Shown here piece after piece: positions 1-10,954 of a DNA stretch of 64,000 nucleotides. Source of the DNA: Brachynemurus nebulosus (Eukaryota; Arthropoda; Insecta; Neuroptera; Myrmeleontidae); the NCBI GenBank assembly GCA_035578155.1, contig JAPWDM010000001.1:77040472-77104471 (forward strand), written 5' to 3'. Both the position numbers and the translations under genes were made by a program. How positions within the stretch are numbered: position 1 is the stretch's first letter; every line of letters starts with the position of its first letter. The notes under the pieces are model-generated. The model saw only the letters and a list, made by a program, of their open reading frames with translations. It was not told where the DNA came from and did not search any database.

Positions 1-119
1 TTATTTTTAAAAAACGTTATAGTTCCAAGCAATACGTAATAGGTACATGCGTTTTAGAACTTCAATAAAAGTTTGAGACCATTTTTATTGCTGCTCAGTG
101 TCAAACATGACCATTGGTC

Positions 120-568
120 TATCATGGGGTAGGGGCGTTTAGTTGTTGGAAATTTACATTTTTTGGATCAAATTAAGGATAAATATGTTTATCGGAATAT
201 TTTAAAAGAACTAGGCGTGCAAGCACCAGAAAATTAAATTTATCCGAAAGCTTTCCAAGAACTAATTTTTCAACAGGACAAGGACCCTAAACATTCGGCA
301 TTGTAGTGAAACAGTATTTCTTGTATTACGTGCCTCATTTACTTCGTGCACCTCCACAGTGATTAGATGTAAATCCTGTCGAACATCTATGGCCAATATC
401 TAGGTGTTCAAATAAGAAAACGTAATATTTCTAATAAATAGGATTTAATTAAAACATTAAATTGATGAATAGAGCCAAAACAGTCCGGATTGTACAACAA
501 AGTTAATCGCATCAATACTCAATTGCTTGCAAGCAATAATTAAAGCAAAGGGATGTGTAACGAAATAT
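120..568 (+). pseudogene. Tc1/mariner transposase remnant (catalytic half)
   Basis: Broken reading frames give the usual C-terminal catalytic half of a Tc1-like transposase. A 'GNLHFLDQIK' stretch is followed by an acidic-site block 'FQQDKDPKHS' near 270 (normally DNDPKHT), by 'DVNPVEHLW' near 366-392 (normally the region of the third acidic residue), and by 'QAIIKAKG.VTKY' at the end. Several in-frame stops and shifts separate these blocks, so the gene is dead. The N-terminal DNA-binding part would lie left of the window or is lost. No terminal inverted repeats were found around it. Family assignment rests on the order and spacing of the motifs. Confidence 0.7.
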
Positions 569-575
569 CAAAAAC

Positions 576-1775
576 AGTTATTATCCTATCCATTCCGAAC
601 TTGTAATTTTTTGTTTACTGTTCTGTCTAAAGACTTTTGTGAGTGCTATAATACATGTTTTAATTTAATATTATTTTTTTAAACAGAGTTATAATATTTG
701 CTGTGATTTTAGTTACTATGATTTTGTAGTACAGATTTTGAAGAATTTATTTCCCTTATTTCTATTTTCTTTTGTACAAAAGATCTCGTAAAAAATTAAA
801 TAAAATTTTTAAGTTTCTTTAAAGAAATTTTCGTCTAGACACTTTTGTGAGTAACTGTATATACCTATAGTTCACTGAAATTTTAACATTTAAAGATAAG
901 TATGTGATTAAGTCTGACAAAAAATTGCTTTGTTTAGAACATTCGATGCTACATTTTCTTTCTGCCTTCGAAAAATCAGCACCAAATTTCTTTGTCATTT
1001 TTATTGATTTGCTTCTTGTAGTAATAGCAACAATTATGCTTAAAGGCAGAAACGATGAAATGACTTCATAGGTATGTTTTTTTTTTTTTTTGCAAATTCG
1101 CAACACTCCAGTTTTCGAATGAAATGTCCTCTGAGTGGCAGAAGTGAAAATTCTTACTTTTTATTTAATAAAAGTAATTTCAATAATTGACTCAGTCTGC
1201 TTGACAATGAAATGACTTAGTTTTTCATATATCATAAAAATCCAAAAAAAATTGAATTTTTTCTAAAACGCAGCGGGAAAAATTTCTACCGCTTTCATTT
1301 TCTTTAAAGCTAACACAATTTTATTAGTACAAGAGACAGACGCGATGGTTTTATATAGAGTACCTATATTTTTTTACAATTTTGGAAAGCCCTCATTTAG
1401 TATCGCAGCAATATATTAATGGCAGAAATTGTTTTTATTGTCTATTTTACTCTGATCTTTCTTATTATCAACTTCTGCCAGACGATGGAATCATATAGAA
1501 ATTCCTCCCATCAGCTCCCTAGCTATAAATGGACAGCATATTACCATTGCTAGGGATGTCGAAATGGATAGAACTTGTTAAACTGACAGTACGGGAAATG
1601 TCAAACAAAACAAGATGCTCACACGTTGTTTGCATAGATATCCAAGATGAGTGCTCATTTTATTAAATTTTCTGTATTGTCTTGAATTAATTGATCAACA
1701 CTTGATTTTATTTAATTTTGTTACTTCTAGAAGAAAATTAACTACTAAAAATTTGACCGCTAAAATTACAACAAC
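576..1775. other. intergenic, no gene recognised
   Basis: AT-rich sequence with many stops in all frames and a T-run near 1078-1092. The short minus-strand ORF at 819-1106 ends in this low-complexity sequence and has no recognisable domain. Confidence 0.6.
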
Positions 1776-3007
1776 ATGAAATGTGAAAGGAGAAAATTCA
1801 ACAACGGAATCGTACAGCCAAGAAAAACAATTAACAACGTGGTTTATATGAAAGTACAGACAATTTCTCCGTTCAAATTTCAACTAAGCGGTACAACAAA
1901 GGTAAGTAGGGAACAATTACTAAATTTTTTTTTTCTTTTTACAATATTTACCACATTCCACAATTAATGACAGCTTTTCTTCCGTGAAATTCGTTTAATT
2001 TTCCAGTAAATATATGAAAAAATTGACCTTAAGGATTATTAAATTTTATGTTTATTTAAAATAAAGGTACATACCTACGTAAATATACTTCTAAATCTGA
2101 AAATAAAGTAATTCATTTTTGAAACATAAAAATATTTATCAAATTTTAAGGTGTACGAATAAGAATGTGGCCTTGGACATGTTCATACAAATTGCATGCA
2201 TAATATTTTTCTTAGATAATATTTTTTTAAAAACTATTAATGAATTTTTTTAACTTATATAGGAAGTAGAAGATCCAAATAATAATATTATAAACAGAAA
2301 AGTTCAAATTTTGTAGGCAATTATGGGAATCCACTTGGTTAAAATTTTGTCATAGGAGTAAATATCGTCGCCGTTACTCCAATATGTTGTATGTCAAAAA
2401 TATGTCATTTTCTGTTAACAATGCTATAGTAACCAAAATCATCTTTTCATTATAATAGCCAAAATGCCAATGTCTAGGACTACAATGAGACAGAGAATGC
2501 ACACTTGAAAATATTTCGTATATCGCCATTTTTATTTGGCAATGCGTCATATGTCGTACGGTGCTTTAAAAATACAGTTACTTTAATAAGCAATAAATAA
2601 CACTAATAACACATCACCAAAAATCCTTGATAATTCAATAAACAAAGCAACCAAAAAGAATTGCAGCGTAAAGAATAAAACAGCTTTTTTTAATTTCTGA
2701 CAAATGCCTTTTTGACATACGACGTTTTGAAGTAACGGCTAACGATATGCTGCTATACGAATACGAGTGTGGCTGACTGTATCTACATAACCATTTTGAC
2801 ACATGTCAATTGAACTTTTTGTTTAACCGTAAACGTGCTGTTAACATAAAATTTGGTTTTATTTAATTATACAAGTGTTTATAATATAATTTGTTTCTTT
2901 TTCAGGTATTCTCCAGTGACAACTGTAACGAATCAATTTCATTACTCAAAAATAATTATGATGTTACAAAAAGGAACTGTACAATAAATTGTAAAATGAA
3001 TTTATAA
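1776..3007 (+). CDS. candidate two-exon small gene (75 aa), unrecognised
   Basis: The ATG at 1776 is the first after an in-frame stop. It opens a 42-codon reading frame ending in AAG at 1901, directly followed by a consensus donor GTAAGT (1902-1907). A good acceptor, a pyrimidine run ending TTTTTCAG at 2905, lies about 1 kb downstream. Joining the two in phase 0 adds 33 residues with four cysteines (one near the exon start, three towards the end), then a TAA at 3005-3007. An AATAAA overlaps and follows the stop (3007-3012). A degenerate inverted-repeat element lies in the intron. I do not recognise the protein. Matching phase, splice sites and polyadenylation signal make it more than chance, but more 5' exons may exist and it could equally be noise. 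Confidence 0.3.
2362..2749. mobile_element. degenerate TIR element (MITE-like)
   Basis: About 45 bases at the left end (around ATATCGT.GCCGTTACT and GTATGTCAAAAA) recur inverted at the right end, where the order is TTTTTGACATAC...AGTAACGGC..ACGATAT. There is no coding capacity. No convincing target duplication is visible, so the superfamily is not assigned. Confidence 0.5.
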
Positions 3008-3012
3008 ATAAA

Positions 3013-4058
3013 GATCTATGAAATACTTGTGTAAGGACACAAGGTTATTAAACCTTGTATCCTTACAATAATATTACGGGTGGGTAAAAGAATTTAGTGA
3101 TGTGAAAAAATTGCGACAACTTATTTAAATTTGATCCCTGTATATTTTAAATATTAATTGGAACGAAACTTTAAGGAATTTAATTTACTAATGAGCTCAA
3201 AAACTTTGTTTTTATATTTAACCTTTTTGACAATCAAAAAATTTTAAATTTTGGACTTAATTGTTTTATTCCGTTCCGTCCATTTCTAAATATTTTAGTT
3301 GACAGGTAAATATTTTAAGAAAAAATAATATAGAAAAGTACTATAGAAGGAGAATTAGATTAATTACTTTTAACATTAAATGTCTTGGCTGTTAAGCCCC
3401 TGTAGTAGAATTTTTATTTAATAAATATTTTGTTAGTTTGATATTAAGGAATTTTTTTTTTGATAATTTTTCCTTATTTAGCACCTCTAATTCTGTATAT
3501 TTAGCACCTCTAAATGTGTATAATCTATTACTTTATAACGTTAACAATATTATTCATTACTGCAATAGGTTAGTCATAGGAAATTCGCTATATTATGCAG
3601 GATACTGCGGCCAGAGTATTTATGGCTATCGCTGTTATCTTAAAATTAATATAGTTGAAACATATCCTACACACATACAATTGTTCCTAACAATTAATCA
3701 TAATTATTATCAGGGACAAAATAATTATAAAACAATAAAATATAATTATTTTAAATAATATCTTATTTTTTCGTAGTAATTAAATAAAAAGATTATGATG
3801 TCAACAGTTTTGTAAATAATGATTTTTACATTTTATTAATTTTTCTATATGAAGTTAATTAACTATTCACTAGGTATTAAAATTTATGTACCTAGTTAAT
3901 ATTATAAATAGATTAGATTAAATAAATATACATACGCATTATAATATTATTAATGTTATTACCTTTCCATTAATAGTAAGACATAAAATTTGATATTTTT
4001 AAGTGTTTATGAAATCTACTGTTAAATCGATAATATTTCAATAAGCTTGTAAGACTAT
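3013..4058. other. intergenic, no gene recognised
   Basis: AT-rich. The plus-strand frame at 3438-3758 is rich in Asn, Tyr and Ile, as expected of random AT-rich sequence, and shows no domain. A short phrase (TTAGCACCTCTAA) is repeated at 3479 and 3500. Confidence 0.5.
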
Positions 4059-4060
4059 TA

Positions 4061-4342
4061 GTCTAGGAGGTATCGGCGCATGAGTACCGAAAACTATTCC
4101 ACCTCAATTTTTTTATTCGATCCTGTTCAAATTGCCCTACTGATGATATAAATGCATGTTGCCATGGGGCAACCCGGGGCCATATTGTTTAAACAGATAT
4201 TGTTTAAACAATTGCAAGGAATTGTTATTTTTCAACCGGACAAATTTTTTTTATATTCTTTATTGAAATACAAATAAAAAAGATCCTATGGCTTTTCACG
4301 ATAAAGTTAATATTTTTAGAGATATGAATTTTTAAAGGTTCG

Positions 4343-4426
<84 letters not shown>

Positions 4427-4751
4427 TTAAAATATTTTTCATGGGTCAAAAGTACCCAAATATGAGATTTTTCGAACCTTTAAAAATTCATATCTCTAAA
4501 AATATTAACTTTATCGTGAAAAGCCATCGGACCTTTTTTATTTGAATTTCGATAAAGAATATAAAAAAAATTTGTCCGGTTCAATAACAATTCCTTGCAA
4601 TTGTTTAAACAATTTCGGTTTAAACAATATGGCCCCGGGTTGCCCCATGGCAACATGCGTTTATATCATCAGTAGGGCAATTTGAACAGAATCGCATAAA
4701 AAAATTGAGGTGGAATAGTTTTCGGTGCTCATGTGCCGACACCTCCTGGAC
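4061..4751. mobile_element. foldback MITE, TA target site, copy 1
   Basis: The element is almost one long palindrome. The left end GTCTAGGAGGTATCGGCGCA recurs inverted at the right end, and the arms run on for roughly 280 bases each. It is flanked by TA on both sides (4059-4060 and 4752-4753), as for Tc1/mariner-type insertion. Copy 2 at 5965-6532 shares both ends. There is no coding capacity. The hairpin tip is occupied by a (TA)n tract absent from copy 2. Confidence 0.75.
4346..4422. repeat. (TA)n microsatellite at the foldback tip
   Basis: Uninterrupted TA dinucleotides, exactly at the symmetry centre of the surrounding foldback element. Confidence 0.95.
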
Positions 4752-4753
4752 TA

Positions 4754-5962
4754 TATGCTTGAGAAATTTTATTTTTGCTTTGTAATATTCCATTTTTTTT
4801 TCCTTTTTAAATTAAAATTAGTTTTTTCTTTTAAAAGTCATCCAATCATGAAATTTAAATTGGAAACAACTATTTCTTGGTTATTTACTACATACACATA
4901 TGTTCAATTCAGTTACTTATAATTTGGGACAGTATATTTAGGCATGCACGTGGCTGAACCAGCTTGTTTAAAAATAAAATAGTTTTTAAAACCAGAAATT
5001 ACGTGATTAGAGAGAGAGAGAGAGAGAGACAAATTAAAGAAAATTCGCGTCTGTAGTATAAACAGAGGAACCATAAAAAACAATAAAAAGGAATAAAAAT
5101 GAAAATAAAAGTTTGAATCAGAAGGCAGTATTCGGAACTCATTTAAAAATTTTTACAAAATTTAAAACCCATATAATCAGTAATAAAACAAAAATGTTTG
5201 AAAAAATTGAAATCGTATATATTCGAACAAAATTTTCATAGAAATATTTTAGAGATTCATAACATCGAAATTTTCCATCACACAAAACAGACGCAACAAC
5301 TCGATAAATTTTAGTTAATTTAGGGCTAATTTGGCAAATTAAACATTCTAAATCCTCGGATAATATACGGCAAAAATTTTGTAATAAACCACTCCTAAGG
5401 TCTGTTTTTAAGTCTCTTAATAACTGTATAAAACTTTTTGTTTTAAAAAAATTAGATCAAAATCTACGTTTTCTCTTTCCTTTTTTGACTAGAGATTATT
5501 ACAAACGACATAGTGCTAACAATAAGTTCTTTACTTGGAGTCATTTTTTATATGTGATAATGTAATATACATATATGTGTTTATATAGAAATATAGAAAT
5601 ACGTGGAACAACTACAAAGTACAAACATTCGTTAACGGGTTATCGTTTGTAACTGTTTATTCAGTGGAAACATGTTCGCAAACATTTGCAAACAACTACA
5701 AACATTTGAAGCAAATGTTTTTTCGGTAGATCCGCACCTTAACGTGCATGTCTTGACCTATGTTATAACATCACATTTGACATATTTTCAGACATAAATT
5801 TGACGTTTAAGATTTTCAAAATGGCGAATCGATGAATTAACTCAACACTTGGCAGATTTTTCTTTTTAATTCTATTTGTTTGTTTCTTTTTCTAAATTTT
5901 CTAGTTGTTGTAAACACAGAATTAGTGTTACAGCTTTGAAAATCTTTCTACACAAATAATAA
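4754..5962. other. intergenic, short (GA)n, no gene recognised
   Basis: Contains a short (GA)n run near 5010-5029 and otherwise AT-rich sequence without a supportable ORF. Confidence 0.5.
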
Positions 5963-5964
5963 TA

Positions 5965-6532
5965 GTACAAGAGGTACTGGCGCATGAGTACCGAAAACTA
6001 TTCCACCTCAATTTTTTAATGCGATCCTGTTGACATTGCCCTACTGATGATATAAATGTAACCCGGGCAACCCGGGGCCAGATTGCTTAAACCGGAAGTT
6101 GTTTAAACAATTGTAAGCAATTGTCATTTTTCAACCGGACAAATTTTTGTTATATTCTCTATTGAAATACAAATAAAAAAGGTCTTATGACTTTTCACGA
6201 TAAAGTTAATATTTTTAGAGATATGAATTTTTAAAGGTTCGAAAAATCTCGAATCTTTAAAAATTCATATCTCTAAAAATATTAGCTTTATCGTGAAAAG
6301 TCATAGGACCTTTTTTATTTGTATTTCAATAAAGAATATAAAAAAAATTTGTCCGATTGAAAAATGACAATTCCTTGCAATTGTTTAAACAACTTCCGGT
6401 TTAAACAATATGGCCCCGGGTTGCCCCCTGGCAACATGCATTTATATCATCAGTAGGGCAATGTCAACAGGATCGCATTAAAAAATTTAGGTGGAATAGT
6501 TTTCGGTACTCATGCGCCAGTACCTCCTTTAC
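5965..6532. mobile_element. foldback MITE, TA target site, copy 2
   Basis: Same family as the element at 4061-4751. The ends (GTACAAGAGGTACTGGCGCA and its inverted partner) are flanked by TA at 5963-5964 and 6533-6534. The arms pair over nearly the full length and meet at about 6240-6260. There is no (TA)n tract at the tip and no ORF. Confidence 0.8.
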
Positions 6533-6534
6533 TA

Positions 6535-7899
6535 TAATAGGACTTACTGTTTTTAGAAATTAAATATGTCAAGATATAAGAAGTTTCCACTACTGATTAT
6601 AATTATGTTGACATATGTATGACATCAATAAATTATGTCTAGTGGAGACTCCATGTAGGTCCACATAAAAAATTTTTGGACTAGTTTATTAAGGGGCTAG
6701 GGGTCGTCAGCATGGTGAAAAAGTTGATTATTTAAAATAATTTTTCTTGACAGTAATTGACAGAAGTAAACAAAATAACACTTCAAGCAAAGAGTTTGGA
6801 TACATTATTATCTAATGTTGCTAGATGATAGATAAACTAACTAACAACTAAACAACACTTGATAAACTAATCCAAACTCTTTGAATACAAGCTTTATTAT
6901 ATTATGTTTAAAAATTTTTTTACAAATATTTAAAAAAAAATATTTATATATTGTAAACCACCAAAGAGTTTGGATTACTATATCTAGTTTAACGTAACAA
7001 ATCATGATTTAAAAAACAAAAAATTGTTCCTTGATATTGATATTTTCTTAAGAAACGATTTTTTTTTTAAATTTTAATTTTTATTAAGGAACAGATTCCC
7101 GAAAAAAATTTTTCGAAAACTTTATAAACAATGTATTTGTTTATAAAAATTAATTAAACAACAAGAGCTAAAAATATTAAAAAATTAATTTTTTATTTTT
7201 TCCAACGGGGATTTTTTCTAAAGCCTTCAAACAATAATTCCAAGAAGTGACAAAATGCCAGGTTTTTAGTTTAAAAATTATTAGATTTTTTTATGTTAAC
7301 TTTTAACTGGCAAAGATTAACTAAAAAACAAAAGCATAGTTAATTAAAAAATTGAGGAAAAAAATTTTGAATATATGACAATCATCACCATTGACAATCA
7401 CCCCTAACTGAATAAGTGCGACAATCGCCACCAACCCATAAATTTGTTTATACCTGGCTGTATGATTCATTATGCTTGACCAGACGTTAATTATCATCAG
7501 GGACAATCGCCACCAGTATATTAGCTTGTTTATACCTGGCCCTGTGACTTACTGTGTTTACATCCAACAAGTAGATGTTAAAAGTAAAAGAAATAAAATT
7601 TTAGAACCAGTTTTACAAGAAAAAAATATATGTAAGTGAATAGCAAAAATTTAGTCGTATTTAACATACTGAAAATGGCGGCTTTCTCTCATTACTAATC
7701 TGTGTTTCATAGTGTTTATGCCATCATTTAGCCGATACACCGATGATTTTACTTAGTCAAAAACCTGCTTTTACTTGGTCCAAAGCCTGCTTTTACTTAG
7801 TCCAAAGCCTGCATAAGTGTGATGGGAATCAGTTATTGTCTACACAATTATTTAAAAGTTTAACGCACGACGCCGAGTCGCCGACGTATAGTAAACTTA
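6535..7899. other. intergenic with small inverted and direct repeats
   Basis: A short hairpin lies near 6788-6890, where CAAAGAGTTTGGAT is followed by its inverted form. At 7370-7560 a ~105-bp unit containing GACAATCGCCACCA and TGTTTATACCTGGC occurs twice in direct orientation. No gene is supported. Confidence 0.5.
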
Positions 7900-8352
7900 A
7901 GCGGCCCCTACACGCTCAATAATATTGCACAAAATCCGAGGTTGTACAATATTATGGATCGTCTGTAGGTTATATTGAAGGGTTGTACAATATATTGTGC
8001 TGATCAAAAATAGTTTGATATATATTGTGAAATGAATGAATATTGTAACGTCTGTAGGCTTTGTAGATATTACTGCGCAATACTACTTTATTTGTTTGAT
8101 TTGTTTGTTATTCTGTAGTCATATTTGATGGCTATTATTTGAAGCAGTATGAATTATTAATTTGCATATTTATTGCTTTGCAACATTTTTATCACTTAAT
8201 ATTTAAAATTAAACAATAGTTTAATTAAGTACAATTCCTGCATTCAGTTTATTGCACAAATTTCTTTAACAAACGTATTGAACTGTCTGGAGAAGCGTTC
8301 AATAAATTGTACAAGTTGATTGCACAATATTATTGAGCGAGTAGGGGCCACT
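7900..8352. mobile_element. MITE with ~30-bp TIRs
   Basis: The left end AGCGGCCCCTACACGCTCAA continues into an AATATTGCACAA block. It is matched inverted at the right end by a block reading TTGCACAATATTATTGAGCG then AGTAGGGGCCACT. The ends differ at only two or three positions. Subterminal TTGTACAATAT motifs recur inside. There is no ORF. The flanks ACTTAAGC/ACTCTAGA are only partly alike, so the superfamily (hAT-like?) is uncertain. Confidence 0.7.
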
Positions 8353-8531
8353 CTAGATGATAATACGGTGTGTACGGTATGTAAGAAAAGCAAATATGAA
8401 GATTCCAATAAATTCATTTATTATCTAACTGACGTCATTTAAAAAGTTGTACAGACATATGTAATAAGAAATGCGGCTGCTTGGATCCGGTACAGTTAAA
8501 GCTGCAACGTTTTATATATAGGCCTGAGGGG

Positions 8532-8812
<281 letters not shown>

Positions 8813-9136
8813 AAAACACGTTAAGTTGTAAAATTAGTGGATTTAGACAAATAGTGGATTTAGACAAATAGTGGATTTAGACAAAGTAATCTAAACTTCA
8901 AATATATTTCAATATTTAAGATGACATTGCACAAAGTAAATCTTGCAACAGTGAATTATTTATTAAAATAAACATTCTTACTTAGATAAGATAACTAATG
9001 GAAATTATTTTTCGCAAACAAATATTAAAAAAAAGTAATTTTAAATAGTTATCCATGAAACCTATCAAATGATTTTTTTTCCAGAATATAAATGTCACCA
9101 CTCGTTAGGTAGCTAACGTAACTACCATTTGAAAGC

Positions 9137-10022
9137 TACGGAAGCCCGTATGGCTCACCAACTGACTGTGTCGCTAGCATCATTTTTTCCACTGACTAGC
9201 GACTAGCAGGCTGCCAGTCACTAGTGACTGGCGACTACTTTTGTAGGTTATATTTTTTTTTCTTTACTTTTTGAATTAAGTATATTATATAATATTAAAG
9301 ATAGGTAATAATATATGTAAAATATGAATATTTTAATTAAATATTATTTTGAAAAGGACTGTACCCGAATTTTTGAAAAACACGATAGAAATATATCATT
9401 ATCTAAAATAGAAAAACTTTTTTTGATATTAGCATCAAAAAGAAAAAAATATTAAGAAGCCAAACATTAAAGAAATTATTCCTGCTCTTGTTGAATAGTT
9501 AGTTGAACACATGTGTCACACAAGCCAATTTTACTTAACATTTAATAGGTATAAACAGAAGTTGCAACAACAAACGAGAATCCAAAAGTAACGACATACT
9601 ATTTATTACTTATGTAACTACACTAAAAATCAGTTTGCACCTACAAATTATTATTAGGTCAATTAAGGATACAGAAAATACTATAATTGAATTTCATCAT
9701 TTAATATTTCAAGATCACATTCATTTTTATTTATTTCAGATGTAAGTTCAATTGCTTCAGGAAAATATATTTTTTTAAAGTACTTAAATATTTTTAACGG
9801 GCAGTTGTAATGATCGGCTATCATCTATTACTTTTATTAGATCTATAATAACTTTAAATAACTCTATACACAAAACATTGTACATACAAATAGTACAAGC
9901 CAACCACATAACCTACAAAAGTAGTCGCCAGTCACTAGTGAGTGGCAGCCTGCTAGTCGCTAGTCAGTGGAAAAAGTGATGCTAGCGACACAGTCAGTTG
10001 GTGAGCTATACGGGCTTCCGTA
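9137..10022. mobile_element. 886-bp foldback/TIR element with 6-bp TSD
   Basis: Inverted ends of about 115 bases start TACGGAAGCCCGTA and contain clustered CTAGCGACTAGC and GACTGGCGACT motifs. Both copies end just inside a CTACTTTTGTAGGTTAT block. The element is flanked by a perfect direct repeat GAAAGC (9131-9136 and 10023-10028). The ~650-bp interior is AT-rich and non-coding. A 6-bp duplication is unusual for the common insect DNA-transposon superfamilies, so I leave it unassigned. Confidence 0.8.
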
Positions 10023-10028
10023 GAAAGC

Positions 10029-10604
10029 TGACAGTTTTAAAGATGTTAATCAAAGAATACTTATTTGTACATATATAATAAAATCAAACAGGAATGGAAA
10101 TTTATCCGTTAAAATAACTGTTTACCTAATTATTACGAATATTTAAAACTCTATTGAAAATCTTGCATTTTTCACGTATTTATTTAAGTAAATTAATACA
10201 ATTATTATTTACCTATATTATAATATCCATACAATGGACTCGAATCGCGTATTTAGAAAATAGGCTATTAACTATGTATGTAGTTGAATAGAGAACTAAC
10301 ATTCTTAAAAGGTATTTGATTGTTTCATATGTTTAGTTTTACCCCAAAGATGATAAATTCACAAAGTGCTATTAAATTTAGGCGTGGGTTTTTACGAACG
10401 GCGTAAATTTATCGACTCTTAAGTTTTTTAACTATAACTCAAAAACTATGCATTTTTCGTAAATACGTATGATATGATTTTTTTTAGAGAATTAAATTTC
10501 CTATCGAAATTTCACTTTATGAAACTTTTTTCTCAATAAAATAAATCAAAAAACTATTTTAAAAAAAGCGGAAACTTTTCAGTTTTTCTTTTTTTTTTAA
10601 ATTT
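10029..10604. other. intergenic, no gene recognised
   Basis: AT-rich; nothing beyond homopolymer runs. Confidence 0.5.
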
Positions 10605-10954
10605 TTGTGTAGTACTTTTTTTCTGAGTGAATTTAGATATAGGCATTGGTTTACAAAAAAGAAAGCTGACGCAATTCCCGTCAGAATGGTGACCGATAAA
10701 AATATTTTCGATAAAACCTGGCTGAGATACAGGCGTTCAAAATTACCTACTTTTTTACAATTTTATTACTTTTTACTTTTATACCAAGTTATTTGTAATT
10801 TTTATACGCAAAAATTATTTTTATTCAGTACAAAAATTATTTCTGCTTTATCAGAGATAATGATAAAAGTATTTGTTAAAAATTTTGATATTCATATGAT
10901 CTTTACTTTATATATATTTGTTCTATATATTTCTTTAAAATTACATATCTATTA

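Noticed and set aside
4225..4449. ORFs made of alternating Ile-Tyr (here and at 8481-8871, 13925-14182, 38713-38940, 45018-45277, 49600-49856, 59932-60230, 61595-61977)
   Set aside because: They are (TA)n microsatellites read as codons, open in several frames at once; not genes.
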